Shown: positions 11,297-22,689 of the stretch, piece by piece
Layout: every line of letters begins with the position of its first letter
Position numbering within the stretch: position 1 is the stretch's first letter
NCBI RefSeq assembly: GCF_000003815.2
Contig: NC_049986.1
Span: 13,389,805 to 13,453,804 of the forward strand
Source of the DNA: Branchiostoma floridae
Lineage: Eukaryota; Chordata; Leptocardii; Amphioxiformes; Branchiostomatidae
Direction: 5' to 3'
DNA: 64,000 bases
The notes under the pieces: model-generated
Database searches by the model: none
What the model was told of the DNA's origin: nothing
What the model saw: the letters and a program-made list of their open reading frames with translations, nothing else
Translations under genes and position numbers: made by a program

Positions 11297-14170
11297 ATGC
11301 CCACCTCAGGTAAGTTTCTGGTATATCATATCGTAATAATTGTAGGGTCTGCGCACAAATCTCTGGGTTTAGAGGAGTGTTGTTAACATTGTGTCGAAAT
11401 CGATAGAGTGGTTACATTGCCCCGCCCCTCTTTATGTAGATATGGCGGAAATGTAGAAATTGGAAATATTGCGAAAGAGCTGCCAACTTGCTGGTAGTTG
11501 AATATCTAAGAATAAGTGATAGACTGCCGGGATCGGTGTACCCAATGTTATTTCTTTCAAAATAAACAAGCCGACGAGAAAATGTGGACAATCTCCCCAA
11601 TCTGCTCATCCAAAAGTCACGATCAACAGACTGACAGCAGTTTCCATTGCAGATATACGATTGAGAATTGACATGTCTGTGCTCTTATTAATTCCCACGG
11701 AACCTTTCCTTGCCAGACTACGCGTTCGTGAAGGGGAACTTCGACGTCACACCTGACATCAAACGAGACTTTGATGAGAATGGCTACGTCATCATCAGGT
11801 ATGAATGTGTTGCTATCATGACCGTCGACGTAACAACGGATAGGCGCAAACGTAAAGTGAGAAATCACAGTGGAGCCGTCATAAACCTCGCGTTGCAAAG
11901 GTTTATTCTACACTGTTTATGCTGTTTATGAGGAGGCCTATGCCATTCTTCCGAATGCAATGCGTTGTTGTATAGATTGTAGGAATGAGTGATATAGTGT
12001 TTGGGAGATGTCAACAAACGTCTTGCTTTTCCTGACCAACTCAGGGGTATTCTGGATAAACAGGAGATTGCGAAACTACGACAAGCGTTAGAGTTGGAGG
12101 ATGGAGTGAAGAAAAATTCGTACGAGATTCCCGACGGGTCCGGGAGGAACGTTCGTCTCTGTATCTGGAGACACCCCGGAAATGACGTCACAGCGATGAT
12201 AGCCAGGATGGAGAAAACGGCGGGGTTCATGGGAAAGGTTGGTTTCTTCGAGAAGAGTCAAAGCAATCAGAATTTTTTGCTTTTTTGATATACAGTTTGA
12301 AATCTAAATATCTGAATTTTCTTACTTTAAGCATTTTGATTTATTCACAGTTCCTGGGAGGAGAAGTGTACCATTACAGCAGCAAGTTGATTCAGAAGGA
12401 ACCACACACAGGAGGACAATTCAACTGGCACCAGGACTATGGGTAATGTTATACTGACAACTTTTTGCTTGTTCTCTTTCTAGTGCTAGTACATGTTTTC
12501 AGCACCAGACAAAATCCCGCCTTTGCAAAAATTATTGTTATCGATAAATATTAATCAATAACAACCTTAAGTAGGAATTTCAATACAGTAATAATTTTGA
12601 TACTACAAAACAACTGCAAAACTGCATTTCTCTTAAGCCCCGATTTGTTGGTCATGTTCGTTTTACTGTACAAACTACGCTCGTATGTGCCGTTAATTCG
12701 GATATCGGTATTTGACGCATGACTCTAAAAGATTGCCCCTCATTCAATGTCGGTCTTGCAGCTATTGGTACAAGAGTGGGTGCCTGTTCCCGGACATGGG
12801 ATCCCTGTACATCGCCATCGATAAAACAGACAGGGAGAACGGTTGTATGCAGGTATGGCTTCATCCGATTTGTTGATGGGTAAACTCCAATTGGATGATA
12901 TGCACATCTCAGAAAGTCACTTTCCCAGCAAACCTGTTGGAAACGTAACTTGTAACTCGTAAAATGTATACCCGAATTGCGTCATATCAGAATTGTCGGG
13001 CATTGCGAATTTTATGATGACCCTCCTACTGATGGCCCATGTTCTTAAAACAGACATCTCGGGCATCTTCAAGGGATTTGAAAGCTGTAACATGAAGATG
13101 AAAGAATCGTATATTATCACTGTAAAAGTGAGTGCATTATTTTCTGACAGGTACTGTCCGGCTCGCACAAGCTGGGCCGTATTGACCACACGTTTGTGGG
13201 CGGGCAGCAGGGGGCGGACCTGGAGCGGGTCAACCACGTCAGGAAGCTGTTCGATCTGGTTCACCTGGAGCTGGATGCAGGTAGGTGCAAGCAAAACCTG
13301 ATCACAATGCATTCACGATACATGTGCAAGTATTAGAACACTGTGAGTTGTACTAAACGAAATCTGCAACTTACTGCTAGAAACAAACCAAACCATTGAA
13401 AGAATGATCTATCAGATTACTTTCAATTGGTTTTAGATTTTTGTTTGTCGAGTTTCAAAAGAAACATTTTCTCTATCAAAAATCACATGTATTGCCGAAC
13501 AATGATGTGTCTATTTCTCATTATTGTGTCACGACAGCGTAGAAAGCTGACAGTGGATGACTACTAGTATTTGTAATCTAACAGGTGACGCGTGTTACTT
13601 TCACTGCAACCTGCTGCACTGCAGCGGACAGAACAACTCCGCTAGGCGGCGCTGGGCCATCATCACATCTTACAACCGCGCCACTAACAACCCCGTACCT
13701 GAGGAGTCCCACCCCTGGCCGCTGTACACACCTATACAGATGGTGGGTGGGTCACTGTCTTTATCACGGTCGTTACCATGGACTGCCTTACTACTACTAC
13801 TGTCAGTCAGTATACACATACTATGGCTCTGCGCAAAGGAACTAAATGACAGTACTCATAAATGTACAACACAGAATACTAGCACTGCTCAGTCAGTCGA
13901 CACATAAATTGACTTGACGCATCAGCATTACCAAACACTACTAAAATGGCATACCCCACACTGATATAACGTAATGCAGAAAGTAATAGAAATGATGTAT
14001 TCTTACCACTAGATATTGTGGTAGAAGAATCGCATTTTTTTTGTTCGTTCCAGGTACCAGACGACGCATTGGTGAAATGTGAAAACTTCACAGACCTGAG
14101 CGGCAAGGCGTTCGTCGACCCAGCCTCCGACAAAACTGTCAAAGTTGACTCCAACTCGCTCCAGAAGTAG
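11297..14170 (+). CDS. PhyH-family Fe(II)/2-oxoglutarate dioxygenase, copy D
   Basis: Eight exons: 11297-11309, 11717-11798, 12045-12237, 12351-12442, 12762-12852, 13151-13280, 13585-13742, 14054-14170, with a continuous frame of 291 aa ending SNSLQK. First coding exon 13 nt (ATGCCCACCTCAG). Key residues as in copy C: H123/D125 (NWHQDYG), H212 ([10 protein letters not shown]), R223 (ARRRW). Exon lengths are identical to copy C, so the pair arose by tandem duplication; exon 6 is far more similar than the other exons, which suggests later gene conversion. A possible polyadenylation signal (ATTAAA) is at 14263-14268. The substrate is not evident; the N-terminus has no signal peptide. Confidence 0.92.
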
Positions 14171-15054
14171 TGGCCAACATAAGGGAAAGGCAGCTCCCAA
14201 ATTTATATCATTTTGATAAATACGTTAAGGTATACTGAGACTGCTGTCCGATAATATCACAAATTAAAGGATTTTGCATAAACAGCATTTACATGAAATT
14301 TGTCAAAAGGTTGATTCTTTCAACCTGCGACAGCCATATCAGTATCAATACAAATTACAAGAAGCAAACATCCACAAGGATAGATTACTAAGTTTGCACT
14401 AAGTAAAATTTCAATAAGGCTTATAGGCCACATCTGCAGACTGTGAATACGTCCAGTTCGTATTGCGGTTCTAACGTACTAAGTACTACAAATGCGAACA
14501 AGTTCGGAAAAGAGCTAAAAGAGTGGAGAATAAAAGATCGATGCGGATTCAAAATGTTACCAGCTGTATTTTGTCACGATGAAATATATGATATATAGGA
14601 TGAATCGTTCAAAGCAGTGCGCAAATAAAAAAAATCGTGTTAATAGAAAAAATAACCTAAACTTTATTCAACTCACTTAATCACGCACTCACTCATGCAC
14701 TCATGCACTCATGCACTCACTCACTCACTCACTCACTCACTCACTCACTCACTCACTCACTCACTCACTCACTCACTCACTCACTCACTCACTCACTCAC
14801 TCACTCACTCACTCACTCACTCACTCACTCACTCACTCACCTGCTCGCAGGGAATCATTCGATGACTTAGCCTTTTCAATTCAATATTCAAACGAAATGT
14901 CATCGGCCACAAAGCGGCTTTGCACGATCATACAATATCCTCGCACCCAACTTGTCACATGCACCTGCTACATTTCCTAGCCAATTCGCCAGGCTCCTAC
15001 TTGTCGGTGATTGGCTGACCTGACGGTGACCCCTGCCCTCTAACCTCTACACCA
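14171..15054. repeat. Spacer with long (TCAC)n tetranucleotide array
   Basis: The spacer after copy D has no recognisable gene. From about 14690 to 14840 it is an almost pure TCAC/CTCA tetranucleotide array of about 35 units, preceded by a few imperfect ACTCATGC units. The same tetramer recurs in the 91-bp hairpin at 31301-31391. Confidence 0.9.
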
Positions 15055-15063
15055 CGTTTTGAG

Positions 15064-15414
15064 AGGTATTATGGCCTCCGTTTAACGGCGACGCGCACAC
15101 AATTAGCGCCACGCTACTATTGGTCAATCCCATCGGTGAGGATAGTTTCGTCGACGGCAGTACAGCAGTTCCGCCATGCTGTTGGCTTACAATATCATAA
15201 TTCAACATTTGAGCGCATAAAACACGGCCTTTTAGAGCATACTCATGCTATGTAAGCCCTTAAACAGGTAGGTCCTTTTCTATATGATTCTAAGAAACAT
15301 AAGTAATCGGAATTGACCCGAGTTTATGGTTCAAAACAGTAACTTTGTTACGCATATTTATCCCGGAAGCAAGTCGCTTCCTTGCCCCTAGTTAGTCCCT
15401 CATTCATCGGTTAA
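15064..15414 (+). repeat. Left terminal inverted repeat, unique part
   Basis: Starts after CGTTTTGAG and contains GCGCCACGCTACTATTGGTC, GGCCTTTTAGAGCATACTCA and ATCCCGGAAGC...GCTTCC. All of these recur in inverted order at 22920-23250 with only scattered differences, so the two ends are either young or homogenised. Confidence 0.85.
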
Positions 15415-16545
15415 ATTTTAGCTCTCTGGAGACCAGATAACACACCTTACAGGTAATATTTGCGTGGCTCTTAGCTCTTGGGACCAGGTAACACACCTTA
15501 ATACAGGTAATATTTGCGTGGCTCTTAGCTCTGGGGACCTGGTAACGCACCTTACAAGTTACAGTTTATATTTGTGTGGCTCTTAGCTCTGGGGACCAGG
15601 TAACACACCTTACAGGTAATATTTGCGTGGCGCTTAGCTCTGTGGACCAGGTAACACACCGTACAGGTAATATTTGCATGGCTCTAAGCTCTGGGGACCA
15701 GGTAACACACCGTACAGGTAATATTTGTGTGGCTCTTAGCTCTGGGGACCAGGTAACACACCCTACAGGTAATATTTGTGTGGCTCTTAGCTCTTGGGAC
15801 CAGGTAACACACCTTACAGGTAATATTTGCGTGGCTCTTAGCTCTGAGGACCAGGTAACATACCTTACAAGTAATATTTGTGTGGCTCTTAGCTCTGGGG
15901 ACCTGGTAACGCACCTTACAGGTTATATTTGTGTGGCTCTTAGCTCTGGGGACCAGGTAACACACCTTACAGGTAATATTTGTGTGGCTCTTAGCTCTGG
16001 GGACCAGGTAACACACTGTACAGGTAATATTTGTGTGGCTCTTAGCTCTTGGGACCAGGTAACACACCGTACAGGTAATATTTGTGTGGCTCTTAGCTCT
16101 GGGAACCTGGTTACCCACCTTAGGCCACACCAATTTAATTTCTTGGTTCACGGATTCGCTCGCTCCTATGTTTTGGGAAATAAAATAAAAAATTACCACT
16201 CAGCAAATTTTCACCATTAATGAAACCATTCACCAGCTTTCTGGTGTAGCAAATTGGCCTTTATATTATAAGCTCCTTAAAGTGTGGATACAGGTGCTGT
16301 TACTGTACAATAAGTGTTTTTGTACTTTTTTGGATTAGCCGTTACCTTTACCCCAACCATTTTACAATTTTTTATTTTTTTTATTTCGCCCTCTCGCTCC
16401 ATATTTTTTATGAAAAACTCCGTGAACCACGAAATTAAATTGGTGTGGCCTTACAGGTAATATTTTTGTGTCTATTATCTCTAGGGACTAGATAAGGCAC
16501 CTTACAGGTAATATCTTTGTGGCTTCTAGCTCTGGGTACCAGGGA
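15415..16545 (+). repeat. 51-bp minisatellite array in left terminal repeat
   Basis: About 14 head-to-tail units of 51 bp, core CTCTGGGGACCAGGTAACAC followed by ACC(T/G)TACAGGTAATATTTG(T/C)GTGGCTCTTAG. The array is interrupted at 16123-16450 by an inserted MITE and then continues for about two degenerate units. Because 51 is a multiple of three, several frames stay open on both strands; these are not genes. Confidence 0.92.
16123..16450. mobile_element. PIF/Harbinger-like MITE inside the minisatellite
   Basis: A 328-bp element whose ends are inverted copies: left GGCCACACCAATTTAATTTC, right the reverse complement with one change, and the arms continue through TGGTTCACGGA. It is flanked on both sides by TTA. 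Intact minisatellite units read ACCTTACAGG, exactly the sequence recovered when the element and one TTA are removed, so the 3-bp duplication is demonstrated. A TTA duplication with GG-initial ends is typical of PIF/Harbinger elements (known); no transposase inside. Confidence 0.85.
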
Positions 16546-18036
16546 ACACAATTCTGCATTCACAGTACATTCAAATAATTGTTTTGTTGCTTGTTTTCAC
16601 TGTACATGTTTAGCTGGAGGCACGTTCTGTAGCCAGATGCTTCTTATTAAATCTAAGGAGAGTAAGCTATTTTACATTTCTCTAGCAGCACAGACCCACT
16701 GGTCAGACCACTGGAACAAGATTGATGGCCAATACATGTTCTATATCTTGTCTTGCCTGTGTGATTAGAATTTTTGTACATTGTTTCAGATGGAGATTGT
16801 CACTAAGAAAATGAAGAGTCATCAGGGAAGGCTTGCCACAGACCCACACTGATGTAGACTTGAGTCAACCAGGCGAACTGAGTTGCATTTGCTTATGAGG
16901 TAACAAGGACACAGAAAACATATTCTTAACAAAAGATACACGAACTAAGATCTTGGAACAAAGTCAAGGATAGGTTCCACTTCTCGCTTCTTGCAGGTAT
17001 GAATGTATGGAAAGGATGGAGCTTATATTACATTGTTTGTCTAATTGCGTATTTAAAGTAACATAATTTTTCCTGTGCTATGTTGATATTAGAAGATATG
17101 GAACATATATTGTATGCAATTGAGGCTATTTATCTTTGTTGTATAATACCGTCTGCAACAATATGACATCCATCTTCATTCTTATTTAGATCACAATTTT
17201 TACAACTTCTTGGCTGCACAGGAGTCTGTAATGTGCACCTTTTAGTTTTTAGACATTGATTTTGTGTGAAGTATCTGGAGATTTGTGATGGATTTTCTAT
17301 GTCATGTTATATATTTATTATTTTGTGCACAATTCTCCTAGCCTAGGTCGTACTCTGTATGTTTGTAATTTGTTGCACATGACAATGACAATGTGAGACA
17401 TTTGGCTACTGTTATGTGAAATGATAATATCCAAAGTGTACATGTAAATATGTTCAGGTTGACTTCTTTTCTGTTAGCAGTGGAAAAGGAAGGGTCCAAC
17501 GTATCATGTAATGAGTAGGTTCTTTGATGTTGAGAGGTGTTAATATTTTCCAACAGTGAACATGACAACATTGTTATGGTATTTGGTGACAATATTTAGT
17601 TTGAATAGCTCAATTCTTACATGATGTTTTTGTAAAAAAAACACGAAAGTTTTTGCAAAGAACTTGGAAGACGATACGAAATGTCTTTTGTCTCCCAAAG
17701 TTGTTTATATTATATACATGTACTTTTGTGCAAATTGTGTCACAGAGCGAAGGAGATAGTGAATTAAGTATGTTTACATTACCTACTGGTGCACAATGAA
17801 GTTCTTATTAAAATGTGAACCTATACCGATTCATTAGACTATTGCTTCAAGTTTCTTTTGTGTTAAGTAATTTTATTTGATGCTTCTCGGATTTTTTCAG
17901 AAAAATATTGGGGTGGGCGGTCGAAAAAAAAAGGAAAATAAAATTTTGCAAAAAGTGTTGGGTGAACATATGAGGCTTTAATATATTACACAAAAAAGCA
18001 AGGTTAGTAATCAAGATTTCAGCGTTTCGTCTAAAA

Positions 18037-18720
18037 AATTATTCCGCACCCAATAAAGTTAGTTTGAAGAAAATCAGACATTGTTTCGCGATATCATCTT
18101 TTTATGCGAAAAAATGCTCTTTTTGCCTCAGAAGAGCAAATTGAGATTTTTTGACCAAAAAGTTGCATATTTGATGTGAAAAAATTATTCCGCACCCAAT
18201 AAAGTTGGTTTGAACAAAATCGGACATTGTTTCGCGATATCATTTTTTTATGCGAAAAAATGCTCTTTTTGCCTCAGAAGAGCAAATTGAGATTTTTTGA
18301 CCAAAAAATGCATATTGGATGTCAACAAATTATTCCGCACCCAATAAAGTTGGTTTGAACAAAATCGGACATTGTTTCGCGATATCATTTTTTTATGCGA
18401 AAAAATGCTCTTTTTGCCTCAGAAGAGCAAATTGAGATTTTTTGACCAAAAAGTTGCATATTGGATGTGAAAAATTATTCCGCACCCACTAAAGTTGGTT
18501 TGAACAAAATCGGACATTGTTTCGCGATATCATTTTTTTATGCGAAAAAATGCTCTTTTTGCCAAAGACGAGCAAATTGAAATTTTTTTACCAAAAAATT
18601 GCATATTTGATGTCAAAAAATCATTCCACACCCAATAAAGTTGGTTGAACAAAATTGGATATCTTTTCGTGATATCTTTTTTCTGCAAAAAAATGCTCTT
18701 TTTGCCTCAGAAGAGCAAAT
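18037..18720. repeat. 145-bp satellite, about 4.7 units
   Basis: Tandem units with period about 145 bp, each starting near ATTATTCCGCACCCA(A)TAAAG and containing GTTTCGCGATATCAT and TGCTCTTTTTGCCTCAGAAG. Units are highly similar and the array grades directly into the Penelope-type fragment that follows. AT-rich, no coding sense. Confidence 0.92.
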
Positions 18721-19060
18721 CAGAGCGATCACTCAAGACCAGGGTCCTTGAGCACAGACCCCCGAGTTCAACAACCTCAGAAGTTTCCCAACATATTCAT
18801 ATAGAATCGCCTGGTCATTCGGTCTCAAAGGACAAAATTAAAATCTTGGACATAGAGCCTGACTATTTTGCTAGAGGGATCAAAAAAGCCATCTACATCA
18901 GAGCTTTACAACCATCCCTATTTAAAACAGAGACATAGCCTATGATCTGAGCTTGCTGAGTCACGCGTTCTATTCAGTATTTGCTAAAGATGACGTCACG
19001 ACAGCAGTGGATTGTTCATCTCTTGACAAAGACTGGTGCTGTTCAGTCGAAAATTTGGAT
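18715..19060 (+). mobile_element. Penelope-like element fragment (GIY-YIG endonuclease end)
   Basis: Translation of 18721-18938 gives SERSLKTRVLEHR, then ESPGHSVSKDKIKILDIEP and GIKKAIYIRALQPSL, the pattern of the C-terminal GIY-YIG endonuclease region of Penelope-like elements, followed by the usual 3' sequence with GACGTCACGACAGCAGTGG. Only this terminal part is present, so it is a broken remnant within the larger composite unit. Confidence 0.65.
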
Positions 19061-19990
19061 GAGGCCAATTTTTGTGTTGGATATTACAGTTAGAATAGTT
19101 CAATAATGACTGAACTACCAACGCAGATGAACTTTCAAATTAAAAGAAAAATGCAATTGTTCGTGATGCGCTTCAAATTGACCTTGATTTACCCATGCGA
19201 AACATGGATGTCACGATGCGGCCACGCGGCGAGCGCGCAACTTTAACATGTTTGTTTTTCACCTTGTTTTTTTTTCTTCATATTTATCACACATATTCAT
19301 GTGGACTTATGTAGCCTCTCTTTGAAATCCCAATTCGACATGAAACATTCGTTTCCAAGTAACTCTCAGTTAAAGTTTTGGAGACTTGGCATCTATGATC
19401 ACCTATTTCTCGCAACTTAACGGTAAATGTTGAAATTTCTACAAATATGAGAGGTACCACATAAAAAGGAACCAGTGATATCACTGAAAGGCCAGTGATG
19501 TCACTAAAAGGGTATGTTGCGTGTGGCTCTTATTGCATCTCTTGTAAAGCTTTATTTCGCTGCAGTCAAGCCACCATGAATAAATAGTGGTCTTTCAAAA
19601 AATACTTGTGCGGGACACTGAATCTTTTGAAGGAAAATTACTATTAAGTGTCGTTTATGTCTCTTCTACAAAACAAAAACGGTTTCTCTCAAGTTTGGCT
19701 GGCATCTCGATGTATATTATCATTATTGTTACATAGATGAATTTAATTGGGGGTAATATTTACTTATTGATATAAAGTATCTCCAAGCACATCGACAGCA
19801 AGCGCACAGGAAGGAAGTGGAAACGAAAGACTTGACCAAATGGAACATCACGATTAAATTTGGCACTCGTTCTGCTGATCACGATCATCATCATTGAACA
19901 GGCGGTTTTAGAACTCGTCAAAATACAATGACACACCGCGGCAGGGCAAATCCTGTAGTTCCGCCAGGATATAGAATGTCGCCATTATAT

Positions 19991-21076
19991 ATAACTTGTA
20001 TGTGTATTCATCAATGCGCACTATGAAGGCTATCTGACAAATGGAATATCAAGATACGTATTTTTGCCAATTGTGCAGATAACAATTCATGAATAGTGGG
20101 TTTTTAAACGTCGACAAATGACACCGATAAGCGCCACCTGCTGTACAGATATCGCATGAGCTGAATAATGAAGAAAGATGAATCGCCTATATCTGCAATT
20201 AGATAGACGGAAAGTGCTGATATCGCCGAAATACCCTTAGCAGAAGTATATAAAAATTTGTGCCTATTTCAAAGTCGCTGTGCCAATTGCTATCGTTTCA
20301 TGANNNNNNNNNNNNNNNNNNNNNNNNNNNNNNNNNNNNNNNNNNNNNNNNNNNNNNNNNNNNNNNNNNNNNNNNNNNNNNNNNNNNNNNNNNNNNNNNN
20401 NNNNNNNNNNNNNNNNNNNNNNNNNNNNNNNNNNNNNNNNNNNNNNNNNNNNNNNNNNNNNNNNNNNNNNNNNNNNNNNNNNNNNNNNNNNNNNNNNNNN
20501 NNNNNNNNNNNNNNNNNNNNNNNNNNNNNNNNNNNNNNNNNNNNNNNNNNNNNNNNNNNNNNNNNNNNNNNNNNNNNNNNNNNNNNNNNNNNNNNNNNNN
20601 NNNNNNNNNNNNNNNNNNNNNNNNNNNNNNNNNNNNNNNNNNNNNNNNNNNNNNNNNNNNNNNNNNNNNNNNNNNNNNNNNNNNNNNNNNNNNNNNNNNN
20701 NNNNNNNNNNNNNNNNNNNNNNNNNNNNNNNNNNNNNNNNNNNNNNNNNNNNNNNNNNNNNNNNNNNGACAAATAACTTGTATGTGTATTCATCAATGCG
20801 CACTATGAAGGCTATCTGACAAATGGAATATCAAGATACGTATTTTTGCCAATTGTGCAGATAACAATTCATGAATAGTGGGTTTTTAAACGTCGACAAA
20901 TGACACCGATAAGCGCCACCTGCTGTACAGATATCGCATGAGCTGAATAATGAAGAAAGATGAATCGCCTATATCTGCAATTAGATAGACGGAAAGTGCT
21001 GATATCGCCGAAATACCCTTAGCAGAGTTATATAAAAATTTGTGCCTATTTCAAAGTCGCTGTGCCAATTGCTATG
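19991..21076. other. Assembly gap (20304-20767) flanked by a near-identical 305-bp direct repeat
   Basis: 464 unresolved bases. The 305 bp on the left (19991-20295) recur on the right (20771-21076) with about two differences (for example AGAAGTATATAAA against AGAGTTATATAAA). A repeat abutting a gap on both sides usually means overlapping contig ends or two haplotypes placed in series rather than a real duplication; a true tandem unit cannot be excluded. Confidence 0.85.
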
Positions 21077-21390
21077 CTGAAATCATGGATCGTTATCGTG
21101 TTACTTGTTACTGGGTAACTTTGTAATCAGTGGTCTCAAACACAAACCCACCTCCGCTGGTTTCCAAAACAGAGTGCCTACTAAGCCCTATTATTTTGGG
21201 TACATAATCCACACACATAAACGCGTACACTTTATTCATACACCTCCACATTATGCTGGATACTACTACTACACTTGGGGTGGATATCGCTTCGTCGTAC
21301 GTGCAACTGCGTGCTGTCTACGTACAAAACGTGGGCGATCCTTTGGGATCTGTACGAGGAGTGATCAATAAGTCCTTGGCCTCACCCAGA

Positions 21391-22215
21391 AATAATGATG
21401 AAAGTTTATTTGCAAGTTCTTGCCCGAGGGCTAATTGAAACATGAAACATACAGAAAATATAGTAAACATGCATAAAATAACTTAAAAACACTTTGGTAT
21501 AGATAACAATGGTGACAAGTCTAGAAAAGTGACTATTCTATCAATGACCCTTTTCTGGACATACCTCACAATCTACGCATTTGGGGTTTGATTTCTTTTC
21601 AGTGGAAGACGAAGTACCTCACCCTTTTCTACAATGAGTGGGTTATGTGACGTTAACAGCGTTATAGTTTTGTTTTCGTCAGTAAGCGTTTGGAAATTTT
21701 TGTGTTCTGCATGCCTCTTCAAATAACTCCTTTCTTTCCTGGTCATTAGAGAGGCAGTTAGAAATAAAATGTATTTCGTCTTCCACCGGTTTTGCAATAC
21801 AATGGTTACATGCTCTTTCGCCCACAGGTAGCTTTTTGTACCGCCCTTTCTCAATTTCAAGGGGGTGGGCGCTAATTCTAAGTTTCCCCCTTGTCGATCT
21901 GACCACGAATTTATCTAGTAACGTTAAATAAGTTATAATCATCTGGTGTATCATTGAGTATCCCTTCTTTTATAGTTTCTTAAAAATCTTAACTTACCAT
22001 TACCTGTAGACAGTCTATGACAAAATGTCTGGATATATATATCTTTCAACCCTTTTCTTAGCGATGTACATATATGCTTGTTGTCTAACCATGAATCCAT
22101 AGAGTTCCATAAAAAAGAGCAACCAGTATTGTCTAGAATTTCCTTTACGTGTAATAAGCACAACTCATATTTCGAAGCATAGATGTCAAGTATTAAGTCT
22201 TCATGAATGTGCACC
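21391..22215 (-). mobile_element. LINE (non-LTR retrotransposon) 3' fragment
   Basis: On the minus strand 22214-21679 encodes, in two frames, the C-terminal part of a LINE reverse-transcriptase protein: LRISAHPLEIEKGRYKKLP, then a zinc knuckle C-x2-C-x9-H-x4-C (CNHC...HFISNC). This is followed by a 3' UTR that ends near 21395 with AATTAGCCCTCGGGC and GCAAATAAACTTTCATC. The 5' part with the catalytic core is missing and the frame is shifted once (near 21950), so it is a dead 5'-truncated copy. It lies inside the composite inverted-repeat unit. Confidence 0.75.
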
Positions 22216-22689
22216 GAAATTCAAATTATTGTGATCATTACTTTTTGTAACGTTAGGTAAGGTAGATGGGGTAAACGTGGGCAATTATGCTGCGACCTGA
22301 GGTGTGCGGGTCAACTTGCGCTGCTGGAAGTTTGACACCCACTTCTTTCATCATGATCAAACATTTTGACAATGTCTTTTGTTAATGACAAAGACTTATG
22401 GCATAGGGAACTCGACCCACGCGTCTGATCACAATTCATCCTTGTTTTTCTCGCCACTTACCTTCTGATTTGCAAAAAAAACGAATGCCTGGAAAGTAAT
22501 GACTGCAATGGTTTGAAATTTGGAGGATATTGATAGAAGACTTGATACTACGAAGCTGTTACTCAAAATTTGAGTTGTGCTTATTATTTCTGGATGAGGC
22601 CAAGGACAGAGATCGTACGTACAACGCACGTACCACTTGCGCCACCAACGATGCACCCAACCGCTCACGGCCAGGCGTGGCATGGCCTC

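Noticed and set aside
14711-14980. Open frame of repeated HSLT
   Set aside because: It is the TCAC tetranucleotide microsatellite read in frame.
15415-16122. Regular repeat array that might suggest a CRISPR
   Set aside because: Units are contiguous with no variable spacers and the genome is eukaryotic.
15576-16220. Long open frames on both strands (214 and 171 codons) of a repetitive peptide
   Set aside because: They are translations of the 51-bp minisatellite; because 51 is a multiple of three, frames stay open on both strands. The inverted array at 22690-22925 gives the same effect.
20258-20808. Four open frames across 20304-20767
   Set aside because: They exist only because unresolved bases contain no stop codons. 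The same applies to frames across 60932-61075, except for the real P450 exon entering it.
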